Assembly: GCF_958295425.1 (NCBI RefSeq)
Contig: NC_081153.1
Coordinates: 11,242,419-11,306,418, forward strand
DNA: 64,000 nt
Source: Solea solea
Taxonomy: Eukaryota > Chordata > Actinopteri > Pleuronectiformes > Soleidae
Reading direction: 5' to 3'
Below the pieces are notes generated by a model, which was not told where the DNA came from, did no database searches, and saw only the letters and a program-made list of their open reading frames with translations. The position numbers and the translations under genes were made by a program. Positions within the stretch are counted from its first letter, which is position 1. Every line of letters starts with the position of its first letter. Positions 23,348 to 35,822 of this stretch are shown here, one piece after another.

Positions 23348-26300
23348 ACATTATGTCAGAGAGAGGGGGGATTACATGTCAGCCCTGCAGGGGGATTACA
23401 TTCTCCCATGAGGATCATACTTCTCATCGCAATTTTAATAAGTAGTTAAATGTAGTATTCAAGTTTAAAACCCCTTTCCTCTCCCTCCTGGTAAAAACAA
23501 ATTATAAAAATGTGCCTGTGGGTTTGAAAAATTTAATTTGTTTCACTGCTGTTTATCTTGTTTGGAAAAAAAATAAAAAAGGGAGAGACTGTCAATATGC
23601 CACTTAATTATTTGTCAAGGATATTTTAAGCAGCTACCACCTCTGAACACTTCCCTCTTTATTCCATTCCTCCTCTTCCCCATCAAGTAAGCACCATGTG
23701 CAGCTAGCCGACACTTGAACCATAAAGCATCACTTCCCCTAGTCCATTTCCAGACAATTACTCCTCCAAAATCACAGCCTCCAATGAAGAGCGAACTGAT
23801 ACTCTCAACAGAGGGACGTTGTGTGCAGGTGCTGGGGCTGACTGGCATCACATCATAAATCTTCCTCCCTTGTCTGATGGACCATGCCAGGTATTATACA
23901 AGGTGGATGGCACAAAAGTTCCTGTCCTTGACTGCTGGTCCAATAAGGATTGAGAGGTGCCTCCCTGCATTTTGCTGAAAGTGACACGTGAAACATTGCG
24001 AGTGTGAGCGGGTTGACAAAGAGTCAGAGAGAGAGAGAGAGAAGAGGGCCCTTGTTGTGCCTCTAATGTAATTGCCTGGACCACTTCATCATAAACTAAG
24101 CACTTGTGTGCAGTGCAAGCTTATCTCCCCCTAACCATCCTCACCCTGCGCCCTCACCCTCCATCCCAGTCGACACTATCTCAGAGAGTGGCTTAAGGAC
24201 AGGGCTTTGGAACCACATCAGTAAATGTCAACAAAGATCAAACTGTCAACAGGAGGGAGACTCTAATGTGTTGTATAAACACACGGAATATGTATTCTCT
24301 AATAAAGATGGCTTTTAGAAGTGAAATTCCAGTGCTCAACAAGACACACGATCTGCTTAAATATCCATCAAACCTTCTTTGCTCTAAATATCACCCTGCC
24401 TCTGTATGTATTTGTTGACAAAGATGGCCTGAGAAAAACTCAGCGTGTGTGCATGTGTGTGTGTGTGCATCCATGGCATGATAAGCAGGCTCCAGTTGAC
24501 TGGCTGAGTAGCCTTGCATCCGACACAGCCTCTGTCCAAGGCTCCTATCTCTAATGCCATTCTCCGCCCTTTCCTATCTACACTTGTGTTGACTTTGTAC
24601 TGGATCCTATGGGGTGCTTTGATACAACTCTATTTGTCCACTGTTCTTTGTGTTTGAGCATGTACGTGTGCTTTTCTGGGTGTATAACAAGTGAGAAAAA
24701 AAAAACAACTGCATATCTTTCGTCTCAGATCATCAAAGGTGATCGATTTCCCTCTTCACCACCTTGTCCCCACTTGCTGCATGCTGGGCAAAGATCGATT
24801 CATTGTAGGGTTTTTACATTCCGATACCCCCTCTGGGATGTATTTGGTACACGCCAAGTTAACATGCCACATCTGAGCAGAACGACACCCTGAACCTGTG
24901 TGTTCTCATTGATCCGTCTCTCAGTCCACAACACTGTGAGGCCATCATTCATATCTTCCCACTGACACATGGCGTTTTGGACATTTTTGAGAGATGAGGC
25001 CTGTTGTCATGTTTTCATGTAGCGCATATGACCTGCAGCTATGATATAAACCTGCATGTGAGAGCAATGGATGAACGAGAACATTTATCCCTGCAAGCAC
25101 TTTTGCTTCTCCTAACCCAAATCCTCTCAAACCCTATATCTACCTTAGGGTATCTCTCTGAACATCATCTCTGTTTTTTTTTTCCCTCAAGAGACGGTGT
25201 GAGATTTTCAACTATGAAGAAAGTCGGCCCAATCTCACACAATCCAAGAAGTAGACTGTGGAAAATGGGCTAGACAAAACCGTGAATGGTTTATAAAGAG
25301 AAGTCTCGCAAATATGTAATGGAAAAAAGTTCTAGAAGACACAGACATTGTCTACACTTAATAGCTCCATGTAGTTAGCACTGGGGGGGCAGCGGAAAAG
25401 TTAATGCCTGTAACAATAAAGAACATTGAGGTCACTACCTCAGTGTTCTGCTCGGCCAATTCTAATGAGACTTATCTGCTTGATAAATGTAGACAGACAG
25501 TTAAATACCGTGGCTCTGTGTATCTGTGTAAGACGTCTTTGTTTGTCACGCTTAGAGCTTGAAAATGTGTCCTTGGATGGTGGGTTTGCGGAGTTTGACC
25601 CTAGAAGTGGTGAGCTGCACTCGCTTTAAATCACGTAGTCTCCAAGTAGTTCCAAGTTAACCAAGTATACTTATTTGTTAATCACCTTCACAGTGCTTTA
25701 CATCAAAACAATGACTCGTTCAAATCACAGCAACAACAAAACAATGCAGTCTGGGGATCAAATGAAATAATATCTTCCACAATCTTTCCATCAATTTAAT
25801 CCTTCCTAGAAAAAAAAGGCTTGAAAAATGTTTTTCTTATGAGGTTCAACGGAGTATAACAAAAAGAGAACAGATGAAAAACAGACAGACTGAGTCTATA
25901 GACTGATGGATAGACTTGCATTTCTGCCAACAGGATACTTAAATCTAAAACAAATGCTTAAACAAAAGCAAAAAAAATCACATTAAATCTCATGAGCAAC
26001 TGTTGGAAAGCAGCTGAAACTAAAATATCACACTCTAGTGCATTATAACATTCGGATTTATTTGGTATTTTCTTTCCATGCCTGAAAGGCTGATAAACTA
26101 ATCTACAGCAGAACTAAAAAATGCACACTTAATCCTTTCCCAGGGGTCAAAACTGCAAACTGGCACATTCTGATAGTTTTTATTTTATTTCATTTCATTT
26201 TCTGTGTCCCTTCGCCTTTAATAAACAGCCTGATTTAGATCCTAAATAAAGGGGCAATCAATTTAATTATCTAGTCAGAACAGACAACGCAGTCTCACTG

Positions 26301-26443
26301 CACCCATCAGTGTTGGGTTGATTTGCATACCATCATGCTGAGATTAAAATTGTGAAGTTTATGTATGCTTACAGTTTCCCCCATAGATTAAGAAAACAGG
26401 TTTACTTTGCAGAAAGCAATACACTAAGTCAGTGTGTGCTACG
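23348..26443. other. Non-coding stretch, no gene seen
   Basis: AT-leaning. A short GA run lies at about 24028-24042 and an interrupted (TG)n at about 24445-24470. No credible exon or mobile element was recognised. Confidence 0.5.
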
Positions 26444-26470
26444 TTTCTTTGTTTCTTTCTTTCTTTCTTT
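26444..26470. repeat. (TTTC)n microsatellite
   Basis: Tetranucleotide repeat of about six units, the first one imperfect ('tttctttg'). Confidence 0.85.
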
Positions 26471-29400
26471 TACACATTTTGCTCAGCTCCTCCGTCGATC
26501 GTTTTATAGTATAAAAAAAAACCCCAAATAAAGCTGCTTCTTTTCTCTCTGTTCACTGTCTTCTGAACCACATTCCTATCCTTCACCTTTAGCTGTGTTA
26601 TTATGCAGCATGCCGCTGCACACATTTAGCAGGCAAGGGAGGTCTGCAAAGCCCAGGTGTTTGCTGAACTGGAAGCCTGCCTTGGCAGCAGCTGCCAGCC
26701 CATCACAGAGGAACACAGACACAAGGTAAAAAAATAAAAAATACCAGCATGCAGTTTAATTTATAGATCCACACCCTCCTCCTTTTCTCCCAGCTCATCT
26801 CCTCTAAAACCAACTCTCTTACACCCAAATGAGAGACTAAAGGGATTCCAGCAACCACATGGATATGCACAGATGTGTTGTGACCACAGAACAGCCTTCA
26901 GTTTGAGTTATTTTTGAAGGAGGAAGAAAAACATATCGTTGGCATTGTATCCCCCTTTCCTATTCCCCACACATCTAGCATCATTGTGCAAACTTCTTCC
27001 ACCATCCTTGAGCTTAGAAGTCATATTAGCGATCTCTCAGTGACTATGTTTCAATATTCAGACCCTCATCTCCATCTATCTTTTCTCTGTTATCCTGATT
27101 CAAAAACATAATAGAGCATCTCAATTGCTATGAGAACAAGCAATGGCTGAAAGGAGAATAAGAAGGAGTAGGAGAAAAGAGGGGGGGCAGGATTTGACAA
27201 ATAAAGAAAGAGGGGTCCTGGCAGCAGGAGGCGGAATCCATTTGGAGCACTTAGTCAGCCAAGAGTCGCCGACAACAAATTTGAGAGAAGGAAAATGACC
27301 AGCACAGGCAGGCATCAGCCACTTCGCAAGCCCAAGCATCAGGTGGAATGATAATGAACTAAAGAAAAATGTAACCTAGGAATAACCCAGTGAGCTTGGC
27401 AGTCCCTCAACCAGCTGCCTCCGTTCAATCCTCAGCCACAATTTCATCAGCTGTGATACTAATTTGCACCGCAATAAAGATTTTTAGTGCCGTGAGGCTG
27501 TGTCTAAATGCTCAGCATACCGCCAGGTCTTCATACAGCAATATGGGCTTCATGACGTGATTTTGATTAGCGATGTCCTTGGATCGTCGGTGACAAAGAT
27601 GTCGGTGTGACCGCTTTATGTGACCAGAACAAATGAAGTATCTTCATTTTTGGGATTTTTTCCCCCAAAAATTGACTTTTTTCATTGAAATCCTCCCATC
27701 ATCTAAAGAGGTATGTGGTTGTATAAAATAGTAGGGGGGTCTTGATTTAATATATATAATTTGATTCCAGAGTGCTGTTTTCATAGGTGGGCAGGAACAA
27801 TTCGTTTTTGGCTTTGTTTGTTCTGTGTATGAAGAGACCGACCACTGTGCGCCACCTGTGGGTTTACAAGGTGAACTCTGTGAAAATAGGATCCATGTTC
27901 TGATGTGAATCATTTCTTGGACACCCCTTACTGAGTGCAGGGGTGTTACAGCCTCGGGCACACCTATAGTCCACATCAGTTTTTTTTTACTGATGCAGTG
28001 TAGACAGATTGCTTGACTGGCCGCCCCAGTCCCTGTTGCACTTGATTTGCTGATGTGATTTCGGCTGAGAGTGTATACGTGTTTTTTTTAGGATATAGTA
28101 AAACTGAACCTTTTTTGCTTTTCATGCAGATAAAATGAATAGCTCTGTGATGCTGTAGCTGAATCTATCAGTGACAATTCCCCTTTTCATAACCGTCCAT
28201 CGTTACACCCGGTGACAGCCATTATAACACCTGCATCACTCTATTTTGTGCCATCAAACTGTGTGCAGCTTAAAAGCCAACCTTTCTGTGCTGGGAGAAA
28301 AGATATTTTTAAGTTTCTGAGTTTCTTCCTGCTGCAGACTTTTTTTTACCCGCTTCCATGGCAACACTTATAACAATAACCATATAATATCAGCATGATG
28401 GGAATTGCTCTCTATATTTTTATAGTCTTTACAGACTTGCTCCAAGAGGACCAATGTAGAACAAAAAAGGAAAAGTGTCCTTGGAGAAACTATATACAGT
28501 GTTTTGAATGATATGAAGAATCATGTGTGTCTCTGAGGCTGCGAGAGCGAAAGCTGTCGCTGTGATATGTGGAAGTGAACACGGACCAAAAAGGAAAGAT
28601 GTTAAATCTGAGCACGCTTTTAAGATGGATGATGACAGACATTTTGTGCAGCCAATTCCTTGTTTATAGTTTGTTCAACGGAATAAAAACAGTTGTTGTT
28701 TTTTTTTTTTTTTCCCAGGCAGCAGACCTAATCCTGTTCGGAGAGAAATGGGAGGCTGGCAACCAGATGTCTGCTCTCCTCAGCTGCAGTTCTGCTTATC
28801 AGGCTGGATAAAGTCCAGCCTGAGTGACATTATGTCTGAAATGTCTGAGCACTGAGCTGAGAGTGCCCACAGAATGGCAGACAGGCCATCCTTACTGTAT
28901 GCCTTCAGGCAGAGAGAGAAAAAGAGACACCGTTGATTACCAGACCTGAGCCTGGGCATCAATCCTTATATAGCCATGGGTTGCGATGTCTGTATTTGAT
29001 TTAGGGAGAGAGCTGCTACCCTCAGCTATAAGGCCTGATAGACACAAAGCAGAAGTGATTTCTAGGATTTTTTTTTAGTATTGAACAAACCATTATGGTC
29101 CTAAAGCAGGTATTTACCTGCCTTCAACAGTGGCTCACTGACTCACAAACATGAACAACACATAAGCACAAATGCACTGAAATGTAGGCGCTTACGAGGG
29201 TAGTTTGTTTCCACACAGTCAGGACTGTAGAAAATTGTGACTAATGATCGATGGGAGACTTCTGCTGCCATTTACCGTGGAGGAGCACCAGTGCTGTGGA
29301 ATATACTGCGCAGTAAACAAAGAGGTTGACAAAGTATTACAAACACATTTAATGGAATCGGATACAGCGGCACAAAGTCTCAATCAGCATCTCCTCTAGC

Positions 29401-29571
29401 ACCTCTGACTCAATGTATTATCATTGCTATTATCTAATTCTCTTGTGAAAAAGAACGGCATGTTATTGGGAAATGGGGTTCTCACTATATCAGATATTCA
29501 TCGCGTGTCTATCGAGGCCAAAAAGATTTATGATAATGATATTGTAACTATACTTCTACTGAAAACTGTGT
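26471..29571. other. Non-coding stretch, no gene seen
   Basis: A small 9-bp inverted repeat (atttttggg / cccaaaaat) lies at about 27648-27675. A T-rich tract followed by cccag at 28695-28718 resembles a splice acceptor, but the downstream frame stops within about 95 bases and no donor was found. Confidence 0.5.
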
Positions 29572-29585
29572 GGGGGGGGGGGGGG
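29572..29585. repeat. Poly-G run (14 G)
   Basis: Homopolymer within otherwise AT-rich sequence, able in principle to form G-quadruplex-type structure. Confidence 0.9.
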
Positions 29586-30852
29586 AATAGTATAAGTGAA
29601 ATAAATTTAAATGTGGTTATTGTGTGTTTTTGTTTTTTCGAAGTAATGTAATCACACTGAAACGTCTGGATTGGAGTGTGAGATTGTGCAGGTCGAGGAC
29701 TGGCTCTTGAGCTCCAAAGGCTGCTGTGTGTGCACAAGCTCAAAGGTCTCTGCTTTGTGCCAAGGAGTGATGGGGCCAGCTGTATGTCGAGGGCAGCGGC
29801 CAGAAACAGGTTTCACAAATCTGTGTGCATTTTTCTTTGATCAAAATCCAGACTACTGGGTTGTGGCAGGTAAAAAAAAAGAAGAAGAGACAATTAACTG
29901 TGTGTTTGATGAGGTGATGGTAATATTCAAAGCAGTCCAACATTTAAGCCGCAGCATTTTGCTGCAACATTAACCAACTGCTCTGTGGCCAACAGAGCAG
30001 CATTAATCCAGACCAAAACAATAATAACCACAGGGTTATCGCCATGAAAACACCTCAATATAATGGTTAACAATCATAAAGGATGAGTGGAAAACAAACA
30101 AAGACATATTTTGTGCCTTAAAGACAACTGCAAACATAATCCATCACTTTGTCCTGTTCCACATTGAAATACCAGGCACGAGTCTGATTGCTGCGTTTCA
30201 TCCAATTTACTTTGCCATTTATTGCTAATTAATCTAAATTTCCCCCACTACCTGATGATCAAAACAAAACAGATTGCCAAGATCAAGTGGCTCCCGTTTA
30301 TCAGCACTATTAAGATGAGAAGGACGACTCGCACACAATTCTGTGAAGAATTCAGTATATTTAATTCATCAAAACAGTTTGCCGTTAATACAAAAGGATT
30401 TCTATGCCTCCCTGACCCCAGTCATTTACTTCACTCCACTGGAACTGCTTTTCACAGAGAGAAATGGACCCACATGTATTGATATTCTCAAAATTCACTA
30501 GCTGACATTTAATCAGATCAAAGTTGGAGATGTTACCTCTACTACATAATTGCTATTCTTTCTCTGGTCTCCACTAAGCGCAGCCCTGTGGGCATGGCCA
30601 GACGAGGACACCGTAGACTTGACTATGATCCAGAATCCTCCAGACAGATACAACTACATAACACATTATTTTTCCACAGGTCTCGGCTTGAGAATAATGT
30701 ATGGGAAGGAAAATGACTCTGTTATGATCTTTAACACACAATTATGTAAACATTTTTTCACCGGAGCTTTTGAGAATATTGCATTGTGTGAAGGATGATG
30801 ATGAACTGAGAAGTTCCCTTGACTGAATTTGCTGTAATATGATATTTGGCCA
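29586..30852. other. Non-coding stretch, no gene seen
   Basis: Short frames at 29671-29973 and 30550-30798 have no recognised domain. No mobile element was identified. Confidence 0.5.
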
Positions 30853-31078
30853 TGGCCACACGGCTGCTGTAGCGGTAAGCACTCTTGCATTTGCAGCAAG
30901 CAGACCCAGGTTCAGGACCCGGTCAGAACAAGGGCCTTTCTGCAAGGAGTTGGCACGTTCTCAGTCCAAAAACATGCAGATTTGGGGATGAAGCAAATTG
31001 GAAACTCTAAATTGAGATTGAACTATTGTTTGTCTCTATGTGACCCTGTGATGGACTGGTGATCTGTCCAGGGTGTGA
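30853..31078 (+). mobile_element. Teleost SINE family A, copy 4 (3'-truncated)
   Basis: Plus-strand copy with the head ('gctgctgtagcggtaagcac', then B-box-like 'caggttcaggaccc'), then 'gcctttctgcaaggagttgg', 'cacgttctc', 'agtccaaaaacatgcag', 'aaattggaaactctaaattg' and 'gatggactggtgatctgtcc'. It stops after 'agggtgtgatg', without the final 'gataagcggtagaaaatgg' block. The short gap after 'cacgttctc' lacks the 'gtgggttttctccggg' segment. Confidence 0.8.
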
Positions 31079-32128
31079 TGTTATTTGGTCAATACAGTAT
31101 ATGAATAACTGTGTTGTCCCAACGTTTTATGCAAGATCACTTCTGATTTGTTTGCATAAATATAGATTTTTAAGTTGTATCGGTTCTCAAACAAACTACT
31201 GAAGTGTCCAAACTGTACATATGAACAAGCAGGTATAGTTTGAAAGCCTAAACTTTGACACTGGTACCAACATGAACCACATCTTCCAGCCCATTTCCTT
31301 TTGAGACTATTTTTGTAAGGCACCGTTTAATATTCACACACCAAAATGACCAGTCTCTGTACTGAGTGCATAACTCCCGATGAAGTGCACTGACATTCAG
31401 GGTTTTAACAGCTGATTGTCAGCTGCCACGCTAATGCGTGATACTATATGGTTATAATGGATGACTGAATAACTTTTATGGTGGGTAGTAAAATGTTATC
31501 TGTCAGAAGCTGTTCTCTCAAAACTGTGGCAGGAAACTGTGGGCGCACCGTGGATGTAAAACAGTGTGGGGCTACAGTAAACGTGGCTTTACAAGTGATG
31601 CGCTCAAACACTGCTGCTGCAAAGCTCCAACTTTGCTGCAGTAACATCACAAAGGAAAGTGATAAAACACAAGGATTTTTTTTTTCTTTTCTCTTTGGCT
31701 GTGACTGGCAGACACATACATCTTACAAGATAAACAGATTTCTAGAATTTATGTCGACAGCAGTTGTTTTTTTTTGTCTGTTGTTCACACAGTGTCGCAT
31801 AAACTATATTGCAGACATTTTGCAAGAGTCAAGGGAGATACAGACGTACAGATTAAATAAAGTTAAATCGCTTGGCTCTGAATTTTCCCACAGCATGATT
31901 CTACCCTGCAGTGCAAAAACAGCCTGTAGTGAATATAATGAACTATAGCCATAAAAGAGAGTTTTGATTGGAGCTGCCTCAATAGTTCCCACATTCATTT
32001 TATTAATTAGGTACCAGTGAAGGGTGTGGTGCCTGGTTATGGATCATGTGGTGTGTGGGACAAAGTCAGAGGCAGCTGTGTTTTCTGCGCTACTTTTATA
32101 GGCAACCATTTAGGCTCTCTCTCTATCT

Positions 32129-32150
32129 CACACACACACACACACACACA
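32129..32150. repeat. (CA)n microsatellite
   Basis: Eleven uninterrupted CA units. Confidence 0.9.
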
Positions 32151-32261
32151 GAAATACCCAGTAGTGTGGATGCAGACAAATAGCCTTGAGATGAGAAAGT
32201 TGTAAATTGCTCCCATGGTGGAGTTAGCCAGAAGAGGTTCATGGAAATGCTTTTTTTTTAA

Positions 32262-32279
32262 AATATATATATATATATA
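32262..32279. repeat. (AT)n microsatellite
   Basis: About eight AT units following a T9/A4 junction. Confidence 0.85.
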
Positions 32280-33143
32280 CTTTGTTAAGGGACAGTTTAT
32301 TACATCGTTGTAAGGTTAAACGCACATCAACATTAAAAAATGGGACACTGGCCCCAAGGTAGTTAGGACTCATGATTCTAGGCACAGCATAAATGCAAGT
32401 GGGATGTGGAAAAAGAAATAACACCTATGCACATACAGACCTCACACACTTTTGCTCGTGGAGACGATTGGCAACAAAATCAGCAGGCAACAAAAACACC
32501 CATGAGCACATATCATGTTCTGTCACTCTCTTTTTTTTCCACCCCTTCTGTTTCCCATCCCTCTCTCCTGACATTTCCTCACAACAATGCAGCATCCTTG
32601 ATAGCAGCAGCCCTACTGAGTTGCTTTTTTCCCAGAGATGACAATCCACATGAATGTCAAAATCAAACATTTCACCTCGGGCTTATGCCCTATACTTAAA
32701 GGGGGACCTACCACCAGCAGCCAGTGACATGGAATAATCTGTAAGTGGTTGGAGAGCAGGAATATTTAAGAAGTGGGGCTGAGATAACACATGCAGTGTA
32801 GTTGAAACCTGTTAAATCTACAATCCAAGGCTGATAAATAACCGGATTCATAGGTGGGTGTGTCTGTTTGTGTGTGCATGTGTGTTGCTTGCTTGTGTTC
32901 ATGCATATTTAAGTTTGGCTATGTCTGCAGAAGTAGATATGTGTGTGTGTGCGTGTGTGTGACTGTGTGTTTCATACACATGACCTGGGATCAATGGTGA
33001 TGGATTAGAGCTGGAACTAATGTGCTTGTCCACCTGTGAAATGAGAAGCAGGGGAGAAGGGGACATCGAGAGAAGGGCCCTGTCACACTTGCATCAGGCT
33101 TGCGACAGACCCAACCTCGGTGGCACTTTATGACCACTTGATG

Positions 33144-33144
<1 letters not shown>

Positions 33145-33182
<38 letters not shown>
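33145..33182. repeat. (CA)n microsatellite
   Basis: About 19 uninterrupted CA units. It produces valine/cysteine repeat frames on the minus strand that are not genes. Confidence 0.95.
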
Positions 33183-33185
<3 letters not shown>

Positions 33186-34399
33186 CAAAACCTGACATCC
33201 ACCCAAATGTGAGAGTCACTTGTAGTGCAAGACACATACGACTGTTGTCAAAAATAGGAGGCTGTGGATGAGGTGGACACGCACGAAAGACACAAATGTA
33301 GCAGCCAATTCCTCTGCAGAGAGTGCAGCAAAGCAACACTGCAGTAGAACAACAGCAGCATTCACTGTGACATGACTGATGTGTTCTCATCTTTTGTTTG
33401 TATGTTGTGTTTCTTACGAGGGAGACATTTTTTGTATTTGAATTGTCCTTGTGCACAGTGATTTATACGCTGTGTTCTATATATTTCCATGTTAGGTTGT
33501 GATGTCCATGAAGGAGAAAAATGTGGTTTAAAAAAAAAAACATTTCAGTGTAGTTTCATATTCTCTCTTACTGTGCGTGTCTCTTTGAAGCTCTAGCAGA
33601 AAGTCTGTCAGCTAATTACAAGAGATGCTCACAGCCTCTTTTCTGCTGACTGTTGTCTCAGTGACACACAACCTACTACTGTAACTGTGTAAAATGAAAA
33701 TGGTGATTGTGAGCTCCGAAATAAGCCAAACATAACTTTTTTTATTAAAAAGGCTTGGGCTGGTTGAGGTGCAAACCACTGTACCATTTGAGGGCATTGG
33801 ATGCACTCTCTGTGTCTAATGCATAAACCTGCGCTGACAGTACAGTATGCTTAGAGGTCACCTGAGCATGCATAGTAAAAAAAAAAAAAAAAAAAAAGCG
33901 AAACTGGGACAGCAAAAGTGGAATGTGGGGAGTGGAGGAGGTTTCTTGTGGTTGTGAGTGCACAGTTTTCCAATCTGAGGGGTGGGTTTTAAATCCAAAA
34001 GCTCCATTTCCTAATCACAGAGCCTACACATTTATATAAGGGGACTCCGTATCCCCCTAGATTTAGTGTTCTTGATGTCATATAATCTATGTTATTTGGA
34101 TGACTCTTTCAAGAAATGTTGGATGGATTATGCTAGATTAATACAGACCAGATCAATCAACCCCAAGAGACATCTCAAAAGAGGGACTGCACTGGAGAAT
34201 AAAAGAAGCCAAAAACAAAGTACAGTATGGGAGCTCTGTGAAACGCATTTGCTCAGCGACAGCCACGGAGGCGCAGGTTGCGTGCAATTTCGGCGTCATG
34301 TGCTTATTTACTGAATCAGTACAGCAGTGAATGGAACAGTGACACACGGTTTGCATGGTTTACACTTGTTTGTGACATACACCAACTATGATGCAACCT

Positions 34400-35100
34400 G
34401 GACACATCCTCAGTGACGTTACCTGGAGTCCTTGAGTGTTTCGGGTCTTTCAAAGATCATACACTCTTGTCCATGCGACCCCAGCCAGGGGTGATTAAGC
34501 CCCGGCTTGTGTCCAGGTAGCGCTACCCCACCCACTTATCTCCTCTCCTGATCCACAGCCACCTTGAAGCAATTCTGCTGCTTCAGGGGCCTCTGTAATG
34601 GCCCTTTGCCTTCTGACTCCAGTGATGTCCAGCATGTTATAGGCCTTGCAGAGGGACTGGCCTACGAACCCTCTGCATCCCACCTCAATGGGCTGGCATC
34701 TGGCTCTCCACCCATTGCGCTGGCACTCCTCCACCAGCGCAGCATATTTGGCCCTCTTCCTCTCGTAGGCCTCCTCAATGCGGTCCTCCCAGGGGACGGT
34801 GAGCTACAGGAGAACAATCTGCTTAGATGTTGCTGAGGTGAGGACCAAATCCGGCCTGAGAGTTGTTGTGGCAGCATTTTCTGGGAACTTCAGTTGTTTC
34901 CCTAGGTCAACTCTGAGGTCCCAATCTTGTGCTGTTGCCAGGAGGGCAGAGGAGGTGGTTCTGGCTGTAACTGGTGGCTTCTCCCCGGCCCTCACAAAAG
35001 CGATACTCTTCTTTACTGGGCGACAGCGCTTGCATTCCTCAATTCCACTGCAGATGATGTTCGCTATCGTCCTCAAGACTTGGTCATGATGCCAGCGGTA
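34400..35100 (-). pseudogene. Restriction-like endonuclease (RLE) fragment of LINE
   Basis: The C-terminal segment starts at 'RYRWHHDQVLRTIANIICSG' (about 35040-35100), which in intact elements follows a CCHC zinc-knuckle. That knuckle has been lost in the deletion just upstream. The PD-(D/E)XK nuclease signature is visible as 'RPDLVL', with Pro-Asp codons on the complement of 34849-34854. About 15 codons later the frame meets TAG (complement of 34804-34806), exactly where my recollection of the family has the Glu of 'LLELTVPWE'. The frame then continues without a shift as 'LTVPWEDRIEEAYERKRAKY' and 'GWRARCQPIEVGCRGFVGQS'. One more frameshift occurs near 34510. The nuclease normally nicks the target to prime reverse transcription. 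Confidence 0.78.
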
Positions 35101-35149
35101 GCGCCAGCCACCTCCGCAGCTACCGACTGACTCTTCTCTCAAAGCCTTC

Positions 35150-35822
35150 AACTGTGGAGATTGGGACTTCTTAGACCAAGAGGGGCCAGAGGATCCTTGG
35201 GAGGATGCCATGTTGGTAAATCCAGGCCTTGAACTTGCCTGGATGCCCGATTTGTCCACTGAGGCCAGCCAGTTTCCAGATCTTGGTTGGTAGAGCTGAT
35301 GGCTGCCGCGTCTCTCAGGCTGCAGAGTTTCTCTATGATGGATGGTATCCTGGTGTTGCCAAGTGTGAAGTGGAACTTGTCAGTGACCTTACCTTTCTTA
35401 AGCACAAGGGATCTGGATTTTGCTGGCTTGAAGCTCATTCGGGCCCATGTGGCCAGCTCCTCCAGGCGTTTCAGGATCCACCTGCTCCCAGGGATATGTG
35501 GTGTTGTGACAGTCAGGTCATTCATAAAGGCTCTGATGGGAGGCTGACAAACACCAGAAAAGGATCACTGAAATAGTGCATCCATTGATGATTCCTTTTT
35601 CCATCTTATGCCAGTCCGATGTTATGGGCCTGAAGAAACTCTCAAGCTGAATCCATCATAATAATCCAGGATTAGGTCTTTGAATTGCCTGGGATGTGGT
35701 GGCGGCACAGTGCTTCTTCCATCAGCTTGTGGGGTGTGGACCCATAGGCATTCGTGAGGTCCAGCCACAGCACGGCCAGGTTGCCCTTGTTCTCTCGGGC
35801 TTCTCTGATCAGGTGTGTCACT
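35150..35822 (-). pseudogene. Reverse transcriptase fragment of RLE-type LINE
   Basis: Read on the minus strand. Motif A 'WLDLTNAYGS' includes the first catalytic Asp, with its codon on the complement of 35759-35761. The frame then shifts near 35685 and continues with 'KDLILDYYDGF'. A motif-B-like 'GIINGCTIS' segment lies at about 35560-35600. Motif C reads FMNDL at about 35514-35528, where the family has F/Y-x-D-D. The first Asp is Asn here (codon on the complement of 35520-35522). About 25 residues normally found between motifs B and C are missing. After motif C the thumb region 'ELATWARMSFKPAKSRSLVL' is well preserved, followed by further frame changes in the connector 'GKFKAWIYQHGILPR' (third frame) with in-frame stops. 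The enzyme would copy element RNA into DNA at a nicked target; this copy cannot. Confidence 0.82.

Larger units (their letters stand above)
31079..34369. other. Non-coding stretch with several microsatellites
   Basis: No gene is seen. The longest open frame of the window, 156 codons at 31478-31948, has no recognisable domain and includes a run of Phe from poly-T. It is treated as chance. The stretch also holds microsatellites and an A21 run at 33877-33897. Confidence 0.5.
34370..35822 (-). mobile_element. 5'-truncated non-LTR retrotransposon (RLE-type LINE)
   Basis: Minus-strand remnant of a LINE whose single ORF encodes a reverse transcriptase followed by a C-terminal restriction-like endonuclease, the architecture of the R2/R4/HERO/NeSL group. 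My recollection favours the fish R2-superclade elements, HERO-like. Similarity begins abruptly at about 35822, just upstream of RT motif A. This fits 5' truncation during target-primed reverse transcription. It ends near 34370 or somewhat beyond. Two internal deletions are apparent, at about 35540-35555 and 35095-35110, along with several frameshifts and at least one internal stop, so the copy is dead. The 3' boundary and target-site duplication could not be fixed. Confidence 0.83.

Noticed and set aside
28695..28811. Pyrimidine tract plus cccag resembling a splice acceptor
   Set aside because: The downstream frame stops after about 30 codons, with no donor and no recognisable peptide.
31478..31948. 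Longest open frame of the window, 156 codons, plus strand
   Set aside because: No recognisable domain, a Phe run from poly-T, no overlap with splice signals, and a length expected by chance in 64 kb.
33094..33456. Minus-strand frame with Cys-Val repeats
   Set aside because: Translation of a CA microsatellite.
34564..35576. Several plus-strand frames of about 65-115 codons across the LINE
   Set aside because: They are antisense shadows of the minus-strand retrotransposon ORF.
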